From contig NZ_FOKK01000001.1 in NCBI RefSeq assembly GCF_900112005.1, forward strand, positions 310,001-374,000: 64,000 nucleotides of DNA, read 5' to 3'. The notes beneath the pieces were generated by a model. That model did not search any database. It was given only the letters and a program-made list of their open reading frames with translations, and was not told the DNA's origin. Position 1 is the stretch's first letter. Each line of letters starts with the position of its first letter. Made by a program: the position numbers and the translations under genes. This stretch comes from Algoriphagus aquimarinus. GTDB taxonomy: Bacteria; Bacteroidota; Bacteroidia; Cytophagales; Cyclobacteriaceae. Below are positions 42,056 through 50,270 of this stretch, piece after piece.

Positions 42056-43849
42056 ATGAAAAAATATATCGTCTTACTAGGTGCAGTGTTGGCTTTATCC
42101 TCCTGCAACGATGATTTTCTAGATAGGTATCCGCAGACATCTGTGGCGCCTGAAGAGTTTTTCAAATCTGAAGAAGATCTTGAACTCTATGTAAATGGTC
42201 TGCTTACTATGGCTGGACCAGGTAGCTACCAAGCTGATCAAAGCAGTGATAATATGGCGACAACTGGAGCTATTGAAATCAAAAATGTAATGACTGGCTC
42301 TCCAAGTTCGCAGACACTTACTGGTGGTTGGGACTGGGGAACGTTGAGAAATATCAATTACTTCCTGGACAACTATGAGAAAGCTGTGGCTTCAGATGAA
42401 GCTATTGCCCATTATGTAGGCTTGGCGAGGTATTACAGAGCCATGTTCTATTTCGGGATGGTGAAGAGATATTCTGATGTGCCTTGGTATGAAAAAACCC
42501 TTGATCCAAGTGATCAAGAGCAATTGTACAAAGCTCGAGATTCCAGAGAAATGGTCATGACCAAGGTGATGGAAGACTTGGAATTTGCTGTAAGCAATGT
42601 AAGAGAATCCGTGCCTTCAGGAACGCCTAGTCTGTCGGCTGTCAAAGCCTTCTATTCTCGCTTGGCTCTATATGAAGGAACTTATAGAAAATACCATTCT
42701 GAATTAGGCCTTGAGGGCTCTGCAACTGAGTACTTGCAAAAGGCAAGAGACATGGCAGGAGATATTATGAGCTCTGGTATGTTTTCTATTTATTCTACAG
42801 GCAACCCAGCAAGAGATTATTCTAAGCTTTTCACAAGCCAGGATTTAATGGGGAACTCTGAAGTGATTTTGGTCAATCCATATGATGCTAATAAGGACAG
42901 AAGTGGTGATATCAATTACACTGTTTTTGGAGATTATGAACAGTCACCTTCTAGAGATTTGGTGATGACTTATTTGATGAAAGATGGATCAAGCTTTACT
43001 AGTATCGATGAGTACCAAAAGCTAGGTTTTGTTGAAGAGTTTCAGGATCGAGATCCGAGATTGATGCAGACCATAGCATATCCAGGATGGGTAAGACAAC
43101 CCAATGCAACTGCTTATATTCAATCGTTGAATAAGAACTTTACTGGATATCACCAATTGAAAGGTTACCAAAATACGATTGATAATATTGAGAGTGCAAG
43201 TGCTGACTTTCCAGTTTATCGTTATGCGGAAGTTCTATTGAACTATGCCGAGGCAAAAGTTGAATTGAATGAGCTAACGCAGGGAGACCTTGACATGACT
43301 GTGAATGTGCTTAGAGGAAGAGCAGGGATGCCAGGATTGAGTATGGCAGATGCTAATATGTCTCCAGATCCATTTCTAGTAGCGAAATATCCTAACCTAA
43401 GCGGTTCAAATCTAGGCGTTCTTCTGGAAATTAGAAGAGAGAGAAGAGTTGAGCTTGCAGTAGAAGGCTACCGATACGATGATCTGATGAGATGGGAAGC
43501 TGGTAAATTGTTCGAAAGTATTCCTCAGGGAATGTACTTTGCAGGACTTGGCAAATATGACTTGACTGGTGATGGCATTGCGGACGTGATCCTGATCAGT
43601 AAAGATTCCAGTATACCTGTGGGAGATGGAAAGGAGAAAAACAGCCTTGGCGTATCTTTGGTGTACTACAAAGCAGGAACTATCGATGAGAATGTCGATG
43701 TATTCTTGGAGAATGGAGAAAACGGTGGAATGATGGTAACGGATACAAAAGCGAGAACTTTTGAATCTCCAAAATATTACTACCGCCCAATTCCAATTCA
43801 GCAGGTAACGTTGAATCCTAATTTGGAGCAGATTTTCGGCTGGAATTAA
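42056..43849 (+). CDS. SusD/RagB-type nutrient-binding lipoprotein
   Basis: The 597-residue surface lipoprotein (lipobox ALSSC, Cys17) caps the SusC channel. It has the TPR-like SusD body (ARYYRAMFYFGMVKRYSDVPW) and the C-terminal ERRVELAVEGYRYDDLMRW segment diagnostic of the family. Unusually, an insert near residue 503 reads D-L-T-G-D-G-I-A-D, a calcium-loop pattern, ahead of the final YYYRPIPIQQ. It follows susC by 19 bases. An alternative ATG lies at 42044. Confidence 0.92.
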   Translation: MKKYIVLLGAVLALSSCNDDFLDRYPQTSVAPEEFFKSEEDLELYVNGLLTMAGPGSYQADQSSDNMATTGAIEIKNVMTGSPSSQTLTGGWDWGTLRNINYFLDNYEKAVASDEAIAHYVGLARYYRAMFYFGMVKRYSDVPWYEKTLDPSDQEQLYKARDSREMVMTKVMEDLEFAVSNVRESVPSGTPSLSAVKAFYSRLALYEGTYRKYHSELGLEGSATEYLQKARDMAGDIMSSGMFSIYSTGNPARDYSKLFTSQDLMGNSEVILVNPYDANKDRSGDINYTVFGDYEQSPSRDLVMTYLMKDGSSFTSIDEYQKLGFVEEFQDRDPRLMQTIAYPGWVRQPNATAYIQSLNKNFTGYHQLKGYQNTIDNIESASADFPVYRYAEVLLNYAEAKVELNELTQGDLDMTVNVLRGRAGMPGLSMADANMSPDPFLVAKYPNLSGSNLGVLLEIRRERRVELAVEGYRYDDLMRWEAGKLFESIPQGMYFAGLGKYDLTGDGIADVILISKDSSIPVGDGKEKNSLGVSLVYYKAGTIDENVDVFLENGENGGMMVTDTKARTFESPKYYYRPIPIQQVTLNPNLEQIFGWN

Positions 43850-43868
43850 TATAGAATTTTGAACTAGT

Positions 43869-43901
43869 AAAGTGGCTTGGCTCTAAAGGTCAGGCCACTT
43901 T
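43869..43901 (+). terminator. Hairpin between susD and phosphodiesterase
   Basis: AAAGTGGCTTG/CAGGCCACTTT stem (11 pairs, one wobble) followed by TTTC. It could end or weaken transcription after susD and lower the level of the next gene. Confidence 0.55.
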
Positions 43902-43939
43902 CTTATACAATAAACTACAGATTACTAATTAGAATAAGT

Positions 43940-45163
43940 ATGAAAAGAATACTAATGGCCGCTGCCATGGCCTTGCTTGTGTCTCATGGATACGCTCAGG
44001 AAAATGCGAAAAAGGTATTATTTGTAATACTGGATGGAATTCCAGCAGATGTCCTTGATTCAGTCGCCACTCCTAATATTGATAAGATCAGCGCTATTGG
44101 AGGATATACGGATGCAAGCATGGGTGGAGAAATCGGCGGATATTCTGAGACGCCGACTATCTCAGCAGTTGGCTATAATTCTCTATTGACGGGTGTATGG
44201 GCAAACAAGCATAACGTCTGGGGCAACAGCATTAAGAATCCGAATTACAACTACTGGACGGTTTTCAGAATGTTGAAAGAAGCTGATCCAACTAAGAAAA
44301 CGGCGATTTTTTCTACCTGGTTAGACAACAGAACCAAGTTGGTAGGGGCAAATTTACCTGCCACAGGAGATTTTACTTTTGACTACTATTTCGATGGGAT
44401 GGAATTGGACACATTAAATTTCCCTCACGAAAAGGATAGAAAGTATATCTATCAGATCGATGAAGCGGTATCAAAGGAAGCTGCTAGATACATTCAAAAG
44501 GATGGTCCAGATATGTCATGGATGTATTTGGAATTTTCTGATGACATGGGACATGGCTTCGGAAATAGCCCGCAAATGATCGACGGCGTAGAAAAAGCAG
44601 ATGTACAAATCGGACGTGTTTGGGAGGCTATTCAATACAGAGAAAAAACCTTCGGAGAAGATTGGTTGATCGTGATCACTACAGATCACGGAAGAACTGA
44701 CGATGGCTTTGGCCATGGAGGGCATAGCCCAAGAGAGCGCGCTACATGGATAGTTACGAATTCTAAGTATACCAATTCGCATTTTGAGGGAACACCGCAA
44801 ATGGTGGATATTTTGCCTTCTATAGCCAATCATATGAATCTTTCTATTCCTAAGAAGATTGCTATGGAGCTAGACGGTACTCCTTTCATCGGTTCGGTGG
44901 AGGCTACTGCACTGAAAGCTGAACTGAAGAAGGGAGAAATCTCGATGAACTGGGAATCACTTTCCAAAGGTGAAAAAGGAAGAGTTTGGGTATCGACGAC
45001 CAATGAGTTCAAAACTGGCGGTTTGGACAACTACTGGCTAGTAGGCGAAGTTAATTTAGATGATAAGCAGAAGAAATTCTCGCTCAATGGGACTCAATCA
45101 GAGATTTTCAAAGTAGTACTTGAAACTCCATCTGGCTATCTTAATTACTGGATAGTTAAGTAG
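43940..45163 (+). CDS. Exported NPP-like phosphodiesterase (alkaline phosphatase superfamily)
   Basis: The 407-residue protein has a Sec signal (ending GYAQ) and the alkaline-phosphatase-fold metal set: Asp32 (VILDGIPAD), the nucleophile segment TPTIS near 71-75, DDMGHG with Asp201/202 and His205, TTDHG with Asp249/His250, and His262 (GHGGHS). It resembles nucleotide pyrophosphatase/phosphodiesterases, which cut phosphodiester or pyrophosphate bonds. The usual PTxTFPN segment is changed to PTISAVGYN, so the exact nucleophile is uncertain. It follows susCD and probably processes the imported compound in the periplasm. Confidence 0.87.
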   Translation: MKRILMAAAMALLVSHGYAQENAKKVLFVILDGIPADVLDSVATPNIDKISAIGGYTDASMGGEIGGYSETPTISAVGYNSLLTGVWANKHNVWGNSIKNPNYNYWTVFRMLKEADPTKKTAIFSTWLDNRTKLVGANLPATGDFTFDYYFDGMELDTLNFPHEKDRKYIYQIDEAVSKEAARYIQKDGPDMSWMYLEFSDDMGHGFGNSPQMIDGVEKADVQIGRVWEAIQYREKTFGEDWLIVITTDHGRTDDGFGHGGHSPRERATWIVTNSKYTNSHFEGTPQMVDILPSIANHMNLSIPKKIAMELDGTPFIGSVEATALKAELKKGEISMNWESLSKGEKGRVWVSTTNEFKTGGLDNYWLVGEVNLDDKQKKFSLNGTQSEIFKVVLETPSGYLNYWIVK

Positions 45164-45184
45164 TTTGTTTAGAAATTAGTGCCT

Positions 45185-45236
45185 ACTGAAAAGGGGTTAA
45201 ACGAGCGTTTTATGCTGGTTTAACCCCTTTTTCAGT
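45185..45236. terminator. Strong bidirectional terminator
   Basis: An 18-base arm (ACTGAAAAGGGGTTAAAC) and its complement, with one bulged T, surround a 15-base loop between convergent genes. Confidence 0.85.
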
Positions 45237-45251
45237 TAGCTAGACTAAGTT

Positions 45252-47135
45252 CTAATCCAAAATCACTTTTTCTTTTTTAGGATATTTCACTTCATACTGC
45301 AGAGGAATCACTTGCTGCTGTCCTGCAGGAATGGTGAGTAGCCAGGTGATTTTTCCTGTTTGGGGATCAAGTTTTCCTCCGGATAATTGCACCGTTTCTA
45401 CTGAGATATCAGAATTCACCGATACCGGAATTTGATCCTCTACACTGATCGTGATAGGCTGGGATTTATTGTTTCTCACGGTGATTTCATAGCCACGAGT
45501 CTCTGTGATATTATTACCGATACTTCGCTTCTTCGAATACTCCTCGTTTTTCTCACGCTGAATCACAATACTTCTGTCTCTTCCCATGGATATGTTCAGC
45601 GTGTCCTGAAGCGCAGCAGCGTCCAAGATGGATTTGCCCACAAAACCATCTTCGAAGTACAAATTGCTTTCTCCTTGCAATAAGCTGTACTGACTCCAAT
45701 CCGTGACCTGAGCTATTAGGAATGCATCATTGTCGAGTTTAGGAACAGCTGAATACTGGTATAGCGCTGGGATGTCGTAGGCCTTCAGATCTACAAGTGT
45801 TTTTTCACCATTTGACTTAATGGAATACGGCTCTGCAACTTCGATTTCTACCGTGGTTTGGTTTTCTATCACTGAGGTGGCAATACCGCTAGCTACTTCT
45901 ACGCTCATCTGTGGAGAATTCAATCTTCGCTCTTTGTTCGATATATCCATTCCTGCAACTTTTCCTTGTAAAGAATTTCCTACGGAAACCACTTCATTTA
46001 ACTCCATTATATCCACATTCATTCGCACATTCAGCACTGGAGAGTTGATATAGACTTCCCTTGGGGTGTAGCCGATGAAGGAAACGAGGAGCGAAGAGGC
46101 ATTTGCTGGGAGTGTCAAGGAATAATTGCCATCAAAATCTGATGCCGTTCCAATGGTGGTACCCTTAACCAAAATGCTAGCTCCAGGAATAGCTTCGCCC
46201 GTTTCAGCATCTATTATTTTTCCAGACACAGCAGTGAAGTTTTGAGCTTTAGGGGTGTATGATGTCAATCGCGCATAGTTCAGCTCCCACTTGTCTAATT
46301 CTGGGATTTGACCACTTTGATTTGGATCGCCGTTGGAGAATCGAAGCTTCACATTTTTCCAATCCACACCGGTATTTTGAAAGACTTCCGCTTTGTAATT
46401 CAAGGAAAGTGGGGAACTCACATTTTTCACTCGCACATCATATTTGGGGTACCAGCCGGCATTTGCCACCAAGTAATTCAGCTCGAAGCTGGCCGATCCA
46501 GCACTTGCTGTTTTCACTCGGATTCGGATTTCAGAAGTGGATTTATTTCCGGATTCTCGCATCGCATTGATCTGATTTCTAAGCTTAGCGATCTCCAGCA
46601 TCTCTTTCTGCATATTTTCCGTAATCTCCAATTCCTCATTCTTGATCTTCATCAGTTCGGAATCGTAAAATTCTATCGCCTGTTTCAATTCTGCGACTGT
46701 AGGTCCAGCTTGAGCACCCCCCAGTTTTTTATTGGCATTGAGTAGTTCGTTTTTCTCCTTCAGCACTTCCATTCGCCGGTTCTCTCTATTCTGATTACTT
46801 TGAATAGTCTTGATTTGATCTTCCAGATTTTTTACTTTTTCGCTCACTTCCACTTCCGTGAGGTAATCCATCCGTCTGTTTACAGCCTGAATCGTAAAAT
46901 TCCCCAAGCCTTTCACCTGGATGCTTTTCTCATCTAGGTAGGGAGAAAGGCCCTTGATCAACACGAGGGACTCTCCTGCTGCAAGTTGGCCTTTAGCCGT
47001 TTCGAATACTTGAGCCCCCGAGAGGAAAACAGTTACTTCTTTAATCTCGGATTTGAAGGGGGTTTCCTTTATCTCTTGGGAAAAAGCTGTAAAGGCGAAC
47101 AGAGAAAGTATCAGACTAAAAGAGAATTTTTTCAT
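45252..47135 (-). CDS. DUF4139 protein with carboxypeptidase-regulatory insert
   Basis: The 627-residue exported protein (signal ending AFSQ) has DUF4140 at the start (SEIKEVTVFLSGAQVFETA), a coiled coil (about 95-200), and DUF4139 at the end (VRNNKSQPITISVEDQIPVS). This is the MuiA-like mucoidy-inhibitor family. Between them, near 300-370, is a carboxypeptidase-regulatory domain (DAETGEAIPGASILVKG), and near 388 a short plug-like LQGKVAGMD. That looks like a piece of the SusC N-terminus set inside DUF4139. The role is unknown; an envelope location is likely. Confidence 0.85.
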   Translation of the reverse strand: MKKFSFSLILSLFAFTAFSQEIKETPFKSEIKEVTVFLSGAQVFETAKGQLAAGESLVLIKGLSPYLDEKSIQVKGLGNFTIQAVNRRMDYLTEVEVSEKVKNLEDQIKTIQSNQNRENRRMEVLKEKNELLNANKKLGGAQAGPTVAELKQAIEFYDSELMKIKNEELEITENMQKEMLEIAKLRNQINAMRESGNKSTSEIRIRVKTASAGSASFELNYLVANAGWYPKYDVRVKNVSSPLSLNYKAEVFQNTGVDWKNVKLRFSNGDPNQSGQIPELDKWELNYARLTSYTPKAQNFTAVSGKIIDAETGEAIPGASILVKGTTIGTASDFDGNYSLTLPANASSLLVSFIGYTPREVYINSPVLNVRMNVDIMELNEVVSVGNSLQGKVAGMDISNKERRLNSPQMSVEVASGIATSVIENQTTVEIEVAEPYSIKSNGEKTLVDLKAYDIPALYQYSAVPKLDNDAFLIAQVTDWSQYSLLQGESNLYFEDGFVGKSILDAAALQDTLNISMGRDRSIVIQREKNEEYSKKRSIGNNITETRGYEITVRNNKSQPITISVEDQIPVSVNSDISVETVQLSGGKLDPQTGKITWLLTIPAGQQQVIPLQYEVKYPKKEKVILD

Positions 47136-47268
47136 AGTTGAGGAGTTAAACTATTAATGACGTGATATTTCTACGCTTTATGAAATCCTGTGTTCATAAA
47201 TCATCTGTTAAGATTTCAAAAGAGCGTCGATTCATAAATTATTTTCCTCCTAGTATAACTGGGTTTAT

Positions 47269-47276
47269 TAACTTTG
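47269..47276 (+). promoter_or_regulatory. Candidate -7 box for uppP
   Basis: TAACTTTG fits TAnnTTTG and lies 38 bases before the uppP start. Confidence 0.45.
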
Positions 47277-47313
47277 CGCACTTAAAATATCTTTTGACTT
47301 TCCGCTTTTCTGC

Positions 47314-48096
47314 ATGACGATTACTCAAACCATAATCATTGCCATCATCGAGGGCTTGACCGAATTTTTGCCTGTTTCATCTACAGGACACATGATTTTG
47401 GCCTCTGCCGCGATGAATATTCACGAAGAGGAATTCGTCAAAACCTTTGAAATTTTCATTCAATTGGGCGCAATTCTGGCTATTGCACTGATGTATATCA
47501 AGCGATTTTTTCAGGGAATAAATATTTATCTAAAATTGCTGGCGGCATTTATTCCTACAGCGATTATAGGTTTGCTGGCCTATGATTATATCAAAGCGTA
47601 TTTATTCAACCCGATTGTGGTTTCAGTTTCGCTGATCATTGGAGGTATCATCTTGATATTTATTGACAAAAAAGTAGTGAATCAAGAGACGACTGTCGAT
47701 GAAGTAGAGGACATGACTTACAAGAATGCTTTCTTCATCGGTTTGTTCCAATGCCTTTCTATGGTGCCAGGTACTTCTCGCGCAGCTGCCACTATTATTG
47801 GAGGCGTTTTTAATGGCTTGAATAAAAAGCAGGCAACAGAGTTTTCTTTCCTTTTGGCAGTTCCTACAATGATGGCTGCTTCTGGATATGATCTGCTGAA
47901 GACAGATTTGGTCTTTACAAACGATCAACTTTTAATGTTAGCCATAGGAACAGTTGTAGCATTTATCACAGCTTGGTTCGCAGTAAAAGTGTTCCTGAAG
48001 TTTGTTTCAAAAAATGGCTTTACCGCTTTTGGATACTATAGAATTGCTTTGGGAATTTTGTTCTTGATCTTTATGTGGGGAACCGATTTGGGGTAA
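47314..48096 (+). CDS. uppP: Undecaprenyl-diphosphate phosphatase
   Basis: UppP (BacA) recycles the lipid carrier for peptidoglycan by removing a phosphate at the membrane. The 260-residue protein has eight or so hydrophobic helices and both motifs: EGLTEFLPVSSTGH (residues 13-26) and PGTSRAAATI near 152. The start codon directly precedes the first helix. A strong terminator follows. Confidence 0.96.
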   Translation: MTITQTIIIAIIEGLTEFLPVSSTGHMILASAAMNIHEEEFVKTFEIFIQLGAILAIALMYIKRFFQGINIYLKLLAAFIPTAIIGLLAYDYIKAYLFNPIVVSVSLIIGGIILIFIDKKVVNQETTVDEVEDMTYKNAFFIGLFQCLSMVPGTSRAAATIIGGVFNGLNKKQATEFSFLLAVPTMMAASGYDLLKTDLVFTNDQLLMLAIGTVVAFITAWFAVKVFLKFVSKNGFTAFGYYRIALGILFLIFMWGTDLG

Positions 48097-48140
48097 TTTA
48101 TAGAAACCCTCAGATCAATATCATTCTTTAAAGAAGCGTA

Positions 48141-48177
48141 AAAAGCCCGATTAGAATAATCTAATCGGGCTTTTTGT
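48141..48177. terminator. Terminator after uppP
   Basis: A 14-bp stem (AAAAGCCCGATTAG and complement) with a 6-base loop and a T run; it can serve the convergent gene too. Confidence 0.88.
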
Positions 48178-48179
48178 GT

Positions 48180-48740
48180 TTATGTAGTTTGTTTGGCATG
48201 TTTGCCTTCCCTGAATTCTTCCACCATTTTCTTGTTAAACGCCGGAAGATCTTTTGGGCTTCTAGAGGTAACGAGTCCGTTATCTACAACGACTTCTTCG
48301 TCCACCCAGTGCGCGCCTGAATTTTCAAGATCTTTTCTTATTGATTCAAATGAAGTTAAGGTACGGCCATTAGTCACCCCTGCTTGAATCAACATCTGAG
48401 GACCATGGCATATAGCAGCTACTGGCTTATGATCATCGAAAAAGCTTTTTACAAAATCTACCGAAGTCATATCCCGTCTTAATAAATCGGGATTGATCAC
48501 TCCGCCAGGGATCATAAGTGAATCAAAATCTTTGGAGCTTACCTGATCAACTCGTGCATCTACTTTGATCTCATCACTCCAGTTGCCATTCTTCCAGCCT
48601 TTGATATGATCATTCTCTGGTGAAATAATAAATACTTCTGCACCTTCATGTTCAAGGGCACGTTTTGGTTCTACTAGTTCCGATTCTTCAAATCCATTTG
48701 TAGCAAGAATTGCTACTCTTACATCTTTTAATAAACTCAT
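48180..48740 (-). CDS. DJ-1/PfpI-family protein
   Basis: The 186-residue cytoplasmic protein matches the PfpI/YhbO branch. It has the nucleophile elbow AAICHGPQ (Cys near residue 110, His next to it), the glutamate in ATNGFEESE near 18-21, and a late SRSPKDLPAFNK segment. Members are called proteases, glyoxalase III or protein deglycases; the true activity is disputed. It is usually a stress protein. Confidence 0.9.
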   Translation of the reverse strand: MSLLKDVRVAILATNGFEESELVEPKRALEHEGAEVFIISPENDHIKGWKNGNWSDEIKVDARVDQVSSKDFDSLMIPGGVINPDLLRRDMTSVDFVKSFFDDHKPVAAICHGPQMLIQAGVTNGRTLTSFESIRKDLENSGAHWVDEEVVVDNGLVTSRSPKDLPAFNKKMVEEFREGKHAKQTT

Positions 48741-48835
48741 GGTAATCGTGGTTAAGTTGGTAATTAACTTTCTCGTAGAGAAAGTAGCTTCGGTTTAGAA
48801 GCAGTAATAGAATCACCAACACTATTCCAAAAAGT

Positions 48836-48868
48836 GAATCCTGCCTTATTGGATGTTAGGCAGGATTC
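48836..48868 (-). terminator. Hairpin past the amidase gene
   Basis: GAATCCTGCCT/AGGCAGGATTC is a perfect 11-bp stem with an 11-base loop, followed on the minus strand by ACTTTTT. It lies about 80 bases past the amidase stop. Confidence 0.65.
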
Positions 48869-48950
48869 AACTTGTTCAGGCATAGTATTAATTCCACAAT
48901 CTGAGAACTCTAGTCACATAAGTGGGAGCTTATTGAAGTTCACTTGTGCA

Positions 48951-49946
48951 TTATTTAAAGTCTAAGAAGTTTTTGCTAAGCCATTTTTCCTCCAAACTTA
49001 TTTTGCACCAATCTCCTTTTATTGTTGATATAAAAATCTCTTCCGATTTCATGAGGTTGTCTACTATCGCATACTCAGTACCTGGACCACTCCTCACCCG
49101 AAGTACATTTGCATTAATGGTGGCTCGCTGTACATCTGTTGTGTATTTTCCATATACCCAGTGAGATTGGCTATTTGATATTTTCAGCCATCCATTTGAT
49201 TCCTCATATATTCTTAGAATTGCTCCCAATTGTGCGGCTTCCCTATCAGAGGCCTTGGATGCAGAGCCACGGGGCTGAGTTCGGATATTAAGAGAGTCAG
49301 CTGTGACGGCGACATATTTATCTATGCCAGGAGGCTGATGAGGAATTGGGGTGCTTTGAAGAGCTTGTTCCACCAGAGGTAGGAAATTGGTCATGCAATC
49401 TTCGACTTTATTTCCGCCAAAGAAATTAGTCCCTGGACAGGATTTATTTCCGCCAGTACCATTGTTACGTTTCCCAGTGCTCAGCTCAAACCAGTGATGA
49501 TAAATAATGCTGAAGGTATTCACTGGAAGTCTAAATTTATCACAAAGGGCGGCTGTCATTTGGATAATAGCGAGTCGATGCTCATTCGACATGGTATCTC
49601 CATCTTTATCAAAATTGCCCATGTGTTCAATGCAAATAGAATCTCGATTAGCACCGAAAATGCATGCTGGAGTTGATTCCAATGATCTACCGGTCAGTAT
49701 CGTTCCGTCTGGAAAACTGGTAAAATGCTGCCCAATATCACTCCAGCCGTTATTACGGACGTGATGATTTTTCATGGCTAATTGCCTTTGGAAGTGATTA
49801 TTTCCATTGAAATGTGTGTAACTCGGGCTCCAGGTATGATGCTGTTGAACAGTGAGAATTGTACGTGCAATTCGCTGAGATTGAATCCAAGGAATGAATT
49901 CAGCTATGCTCATTTTCAAAAAACCATTTTTACTTTCCATGCTCAT
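48951..49946 (-). CDS. Amidase_2/PGRP-type hydrolase with SH3-like repeats
   Basis: The 331-residue protein starts with an N-acetylmuramoyl-L-alanine amidase type 2 domain (residues about 10-190). Zinc ligands are visible in QQHHTW, in YHHWFE, and in SCPGTNFF. Two SH3b-like repeats follow (VTADSLNIRTQP near 214 and INANVLRVRSGPG near 272), which usually bind cell wall. There is no signal peptide, lipobox or membrane helix, so how it meets peptidoglycan is unclear. No phage genes adjoin it. Confidence 0.85.
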   Translation of the reverse strand: MSMESKNGFLKMSIAEFIPWIQSQRIARTILTVQQHHTWSPSYTHFNGNNHFQRQLAMKNHHVRNNGWSDIGQHFTSFPDGTILTGRSLESTPACIFGANRDSICIEHMGNFDKDGDTMSNEHRLAIIQMTAALCDKFRLPVNTFSIIYHHWFELSTGKRNNGTGGNKSCPGTNFFGGNKVEDCMTNFLPLVEQALQSTPIPHQPPGIDKYVAVTADSLNIRTQPRGSASKASDREAAQLGAILRIYEESNGWLKISNSQSHWVYGKYTTDVQRATINANVLRVRSGPGTEYAIVDNLMKSEEIFISTIKGDWCKISLEEKWLSKNFLDFK

Positions 49947-50270
49947 TTCATATTAAAAGTGAAAAATTCTGATTATCAATTTAATGAGATTTGATTAATC
50001 ATTGAAAATGAACAGATTATAATTTGATCCCAAAGTAAATTTCTTACTTCGATAGTGTTGATAAACTGCTGTTACTTTTTGGTATTTTTCCAGAACTAAT
50101 TAATCCTTGAACCATGACCATAGATTTGATCAAAAATTATTTCAGGCTAATCAAGACGTAGGACAAGATTGTGTTCTCTGCAAAATCATCTACGGCCTTT
50201 GCGGAAAAAGCTATCAAAAAAAAGCCCCATCAAAATCAATTGATGGGGCTTTAAATACATTAAGTATCTC
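49947..50270. other. Gap upstream of amidase, containing gldJ terminator
   Basis: These 324 bases hold the gldJ terminator at the right end. A 15-codon frame at 50114-50161 starts well (MTIDLIKNYF) but stops at once; it could be a relic, but nothing supports it. Confidence 0.4.
50215..50252 (-). terminator. Terminator after gldJ
   Basis: A 12-bp perfect stem (AAAGCCCCATCA and complement) with an 8-base loop. On the minus strand a T run follows. Confidence 0.85.

Noticed and set aside
50114..50161. MTIDLIKNYF-starting mini-frame upstream of gldJ terminator
   Set aside because: Only 15 codons; it might be a relic of a larger gene, but nothing downstream in any frame supports this.
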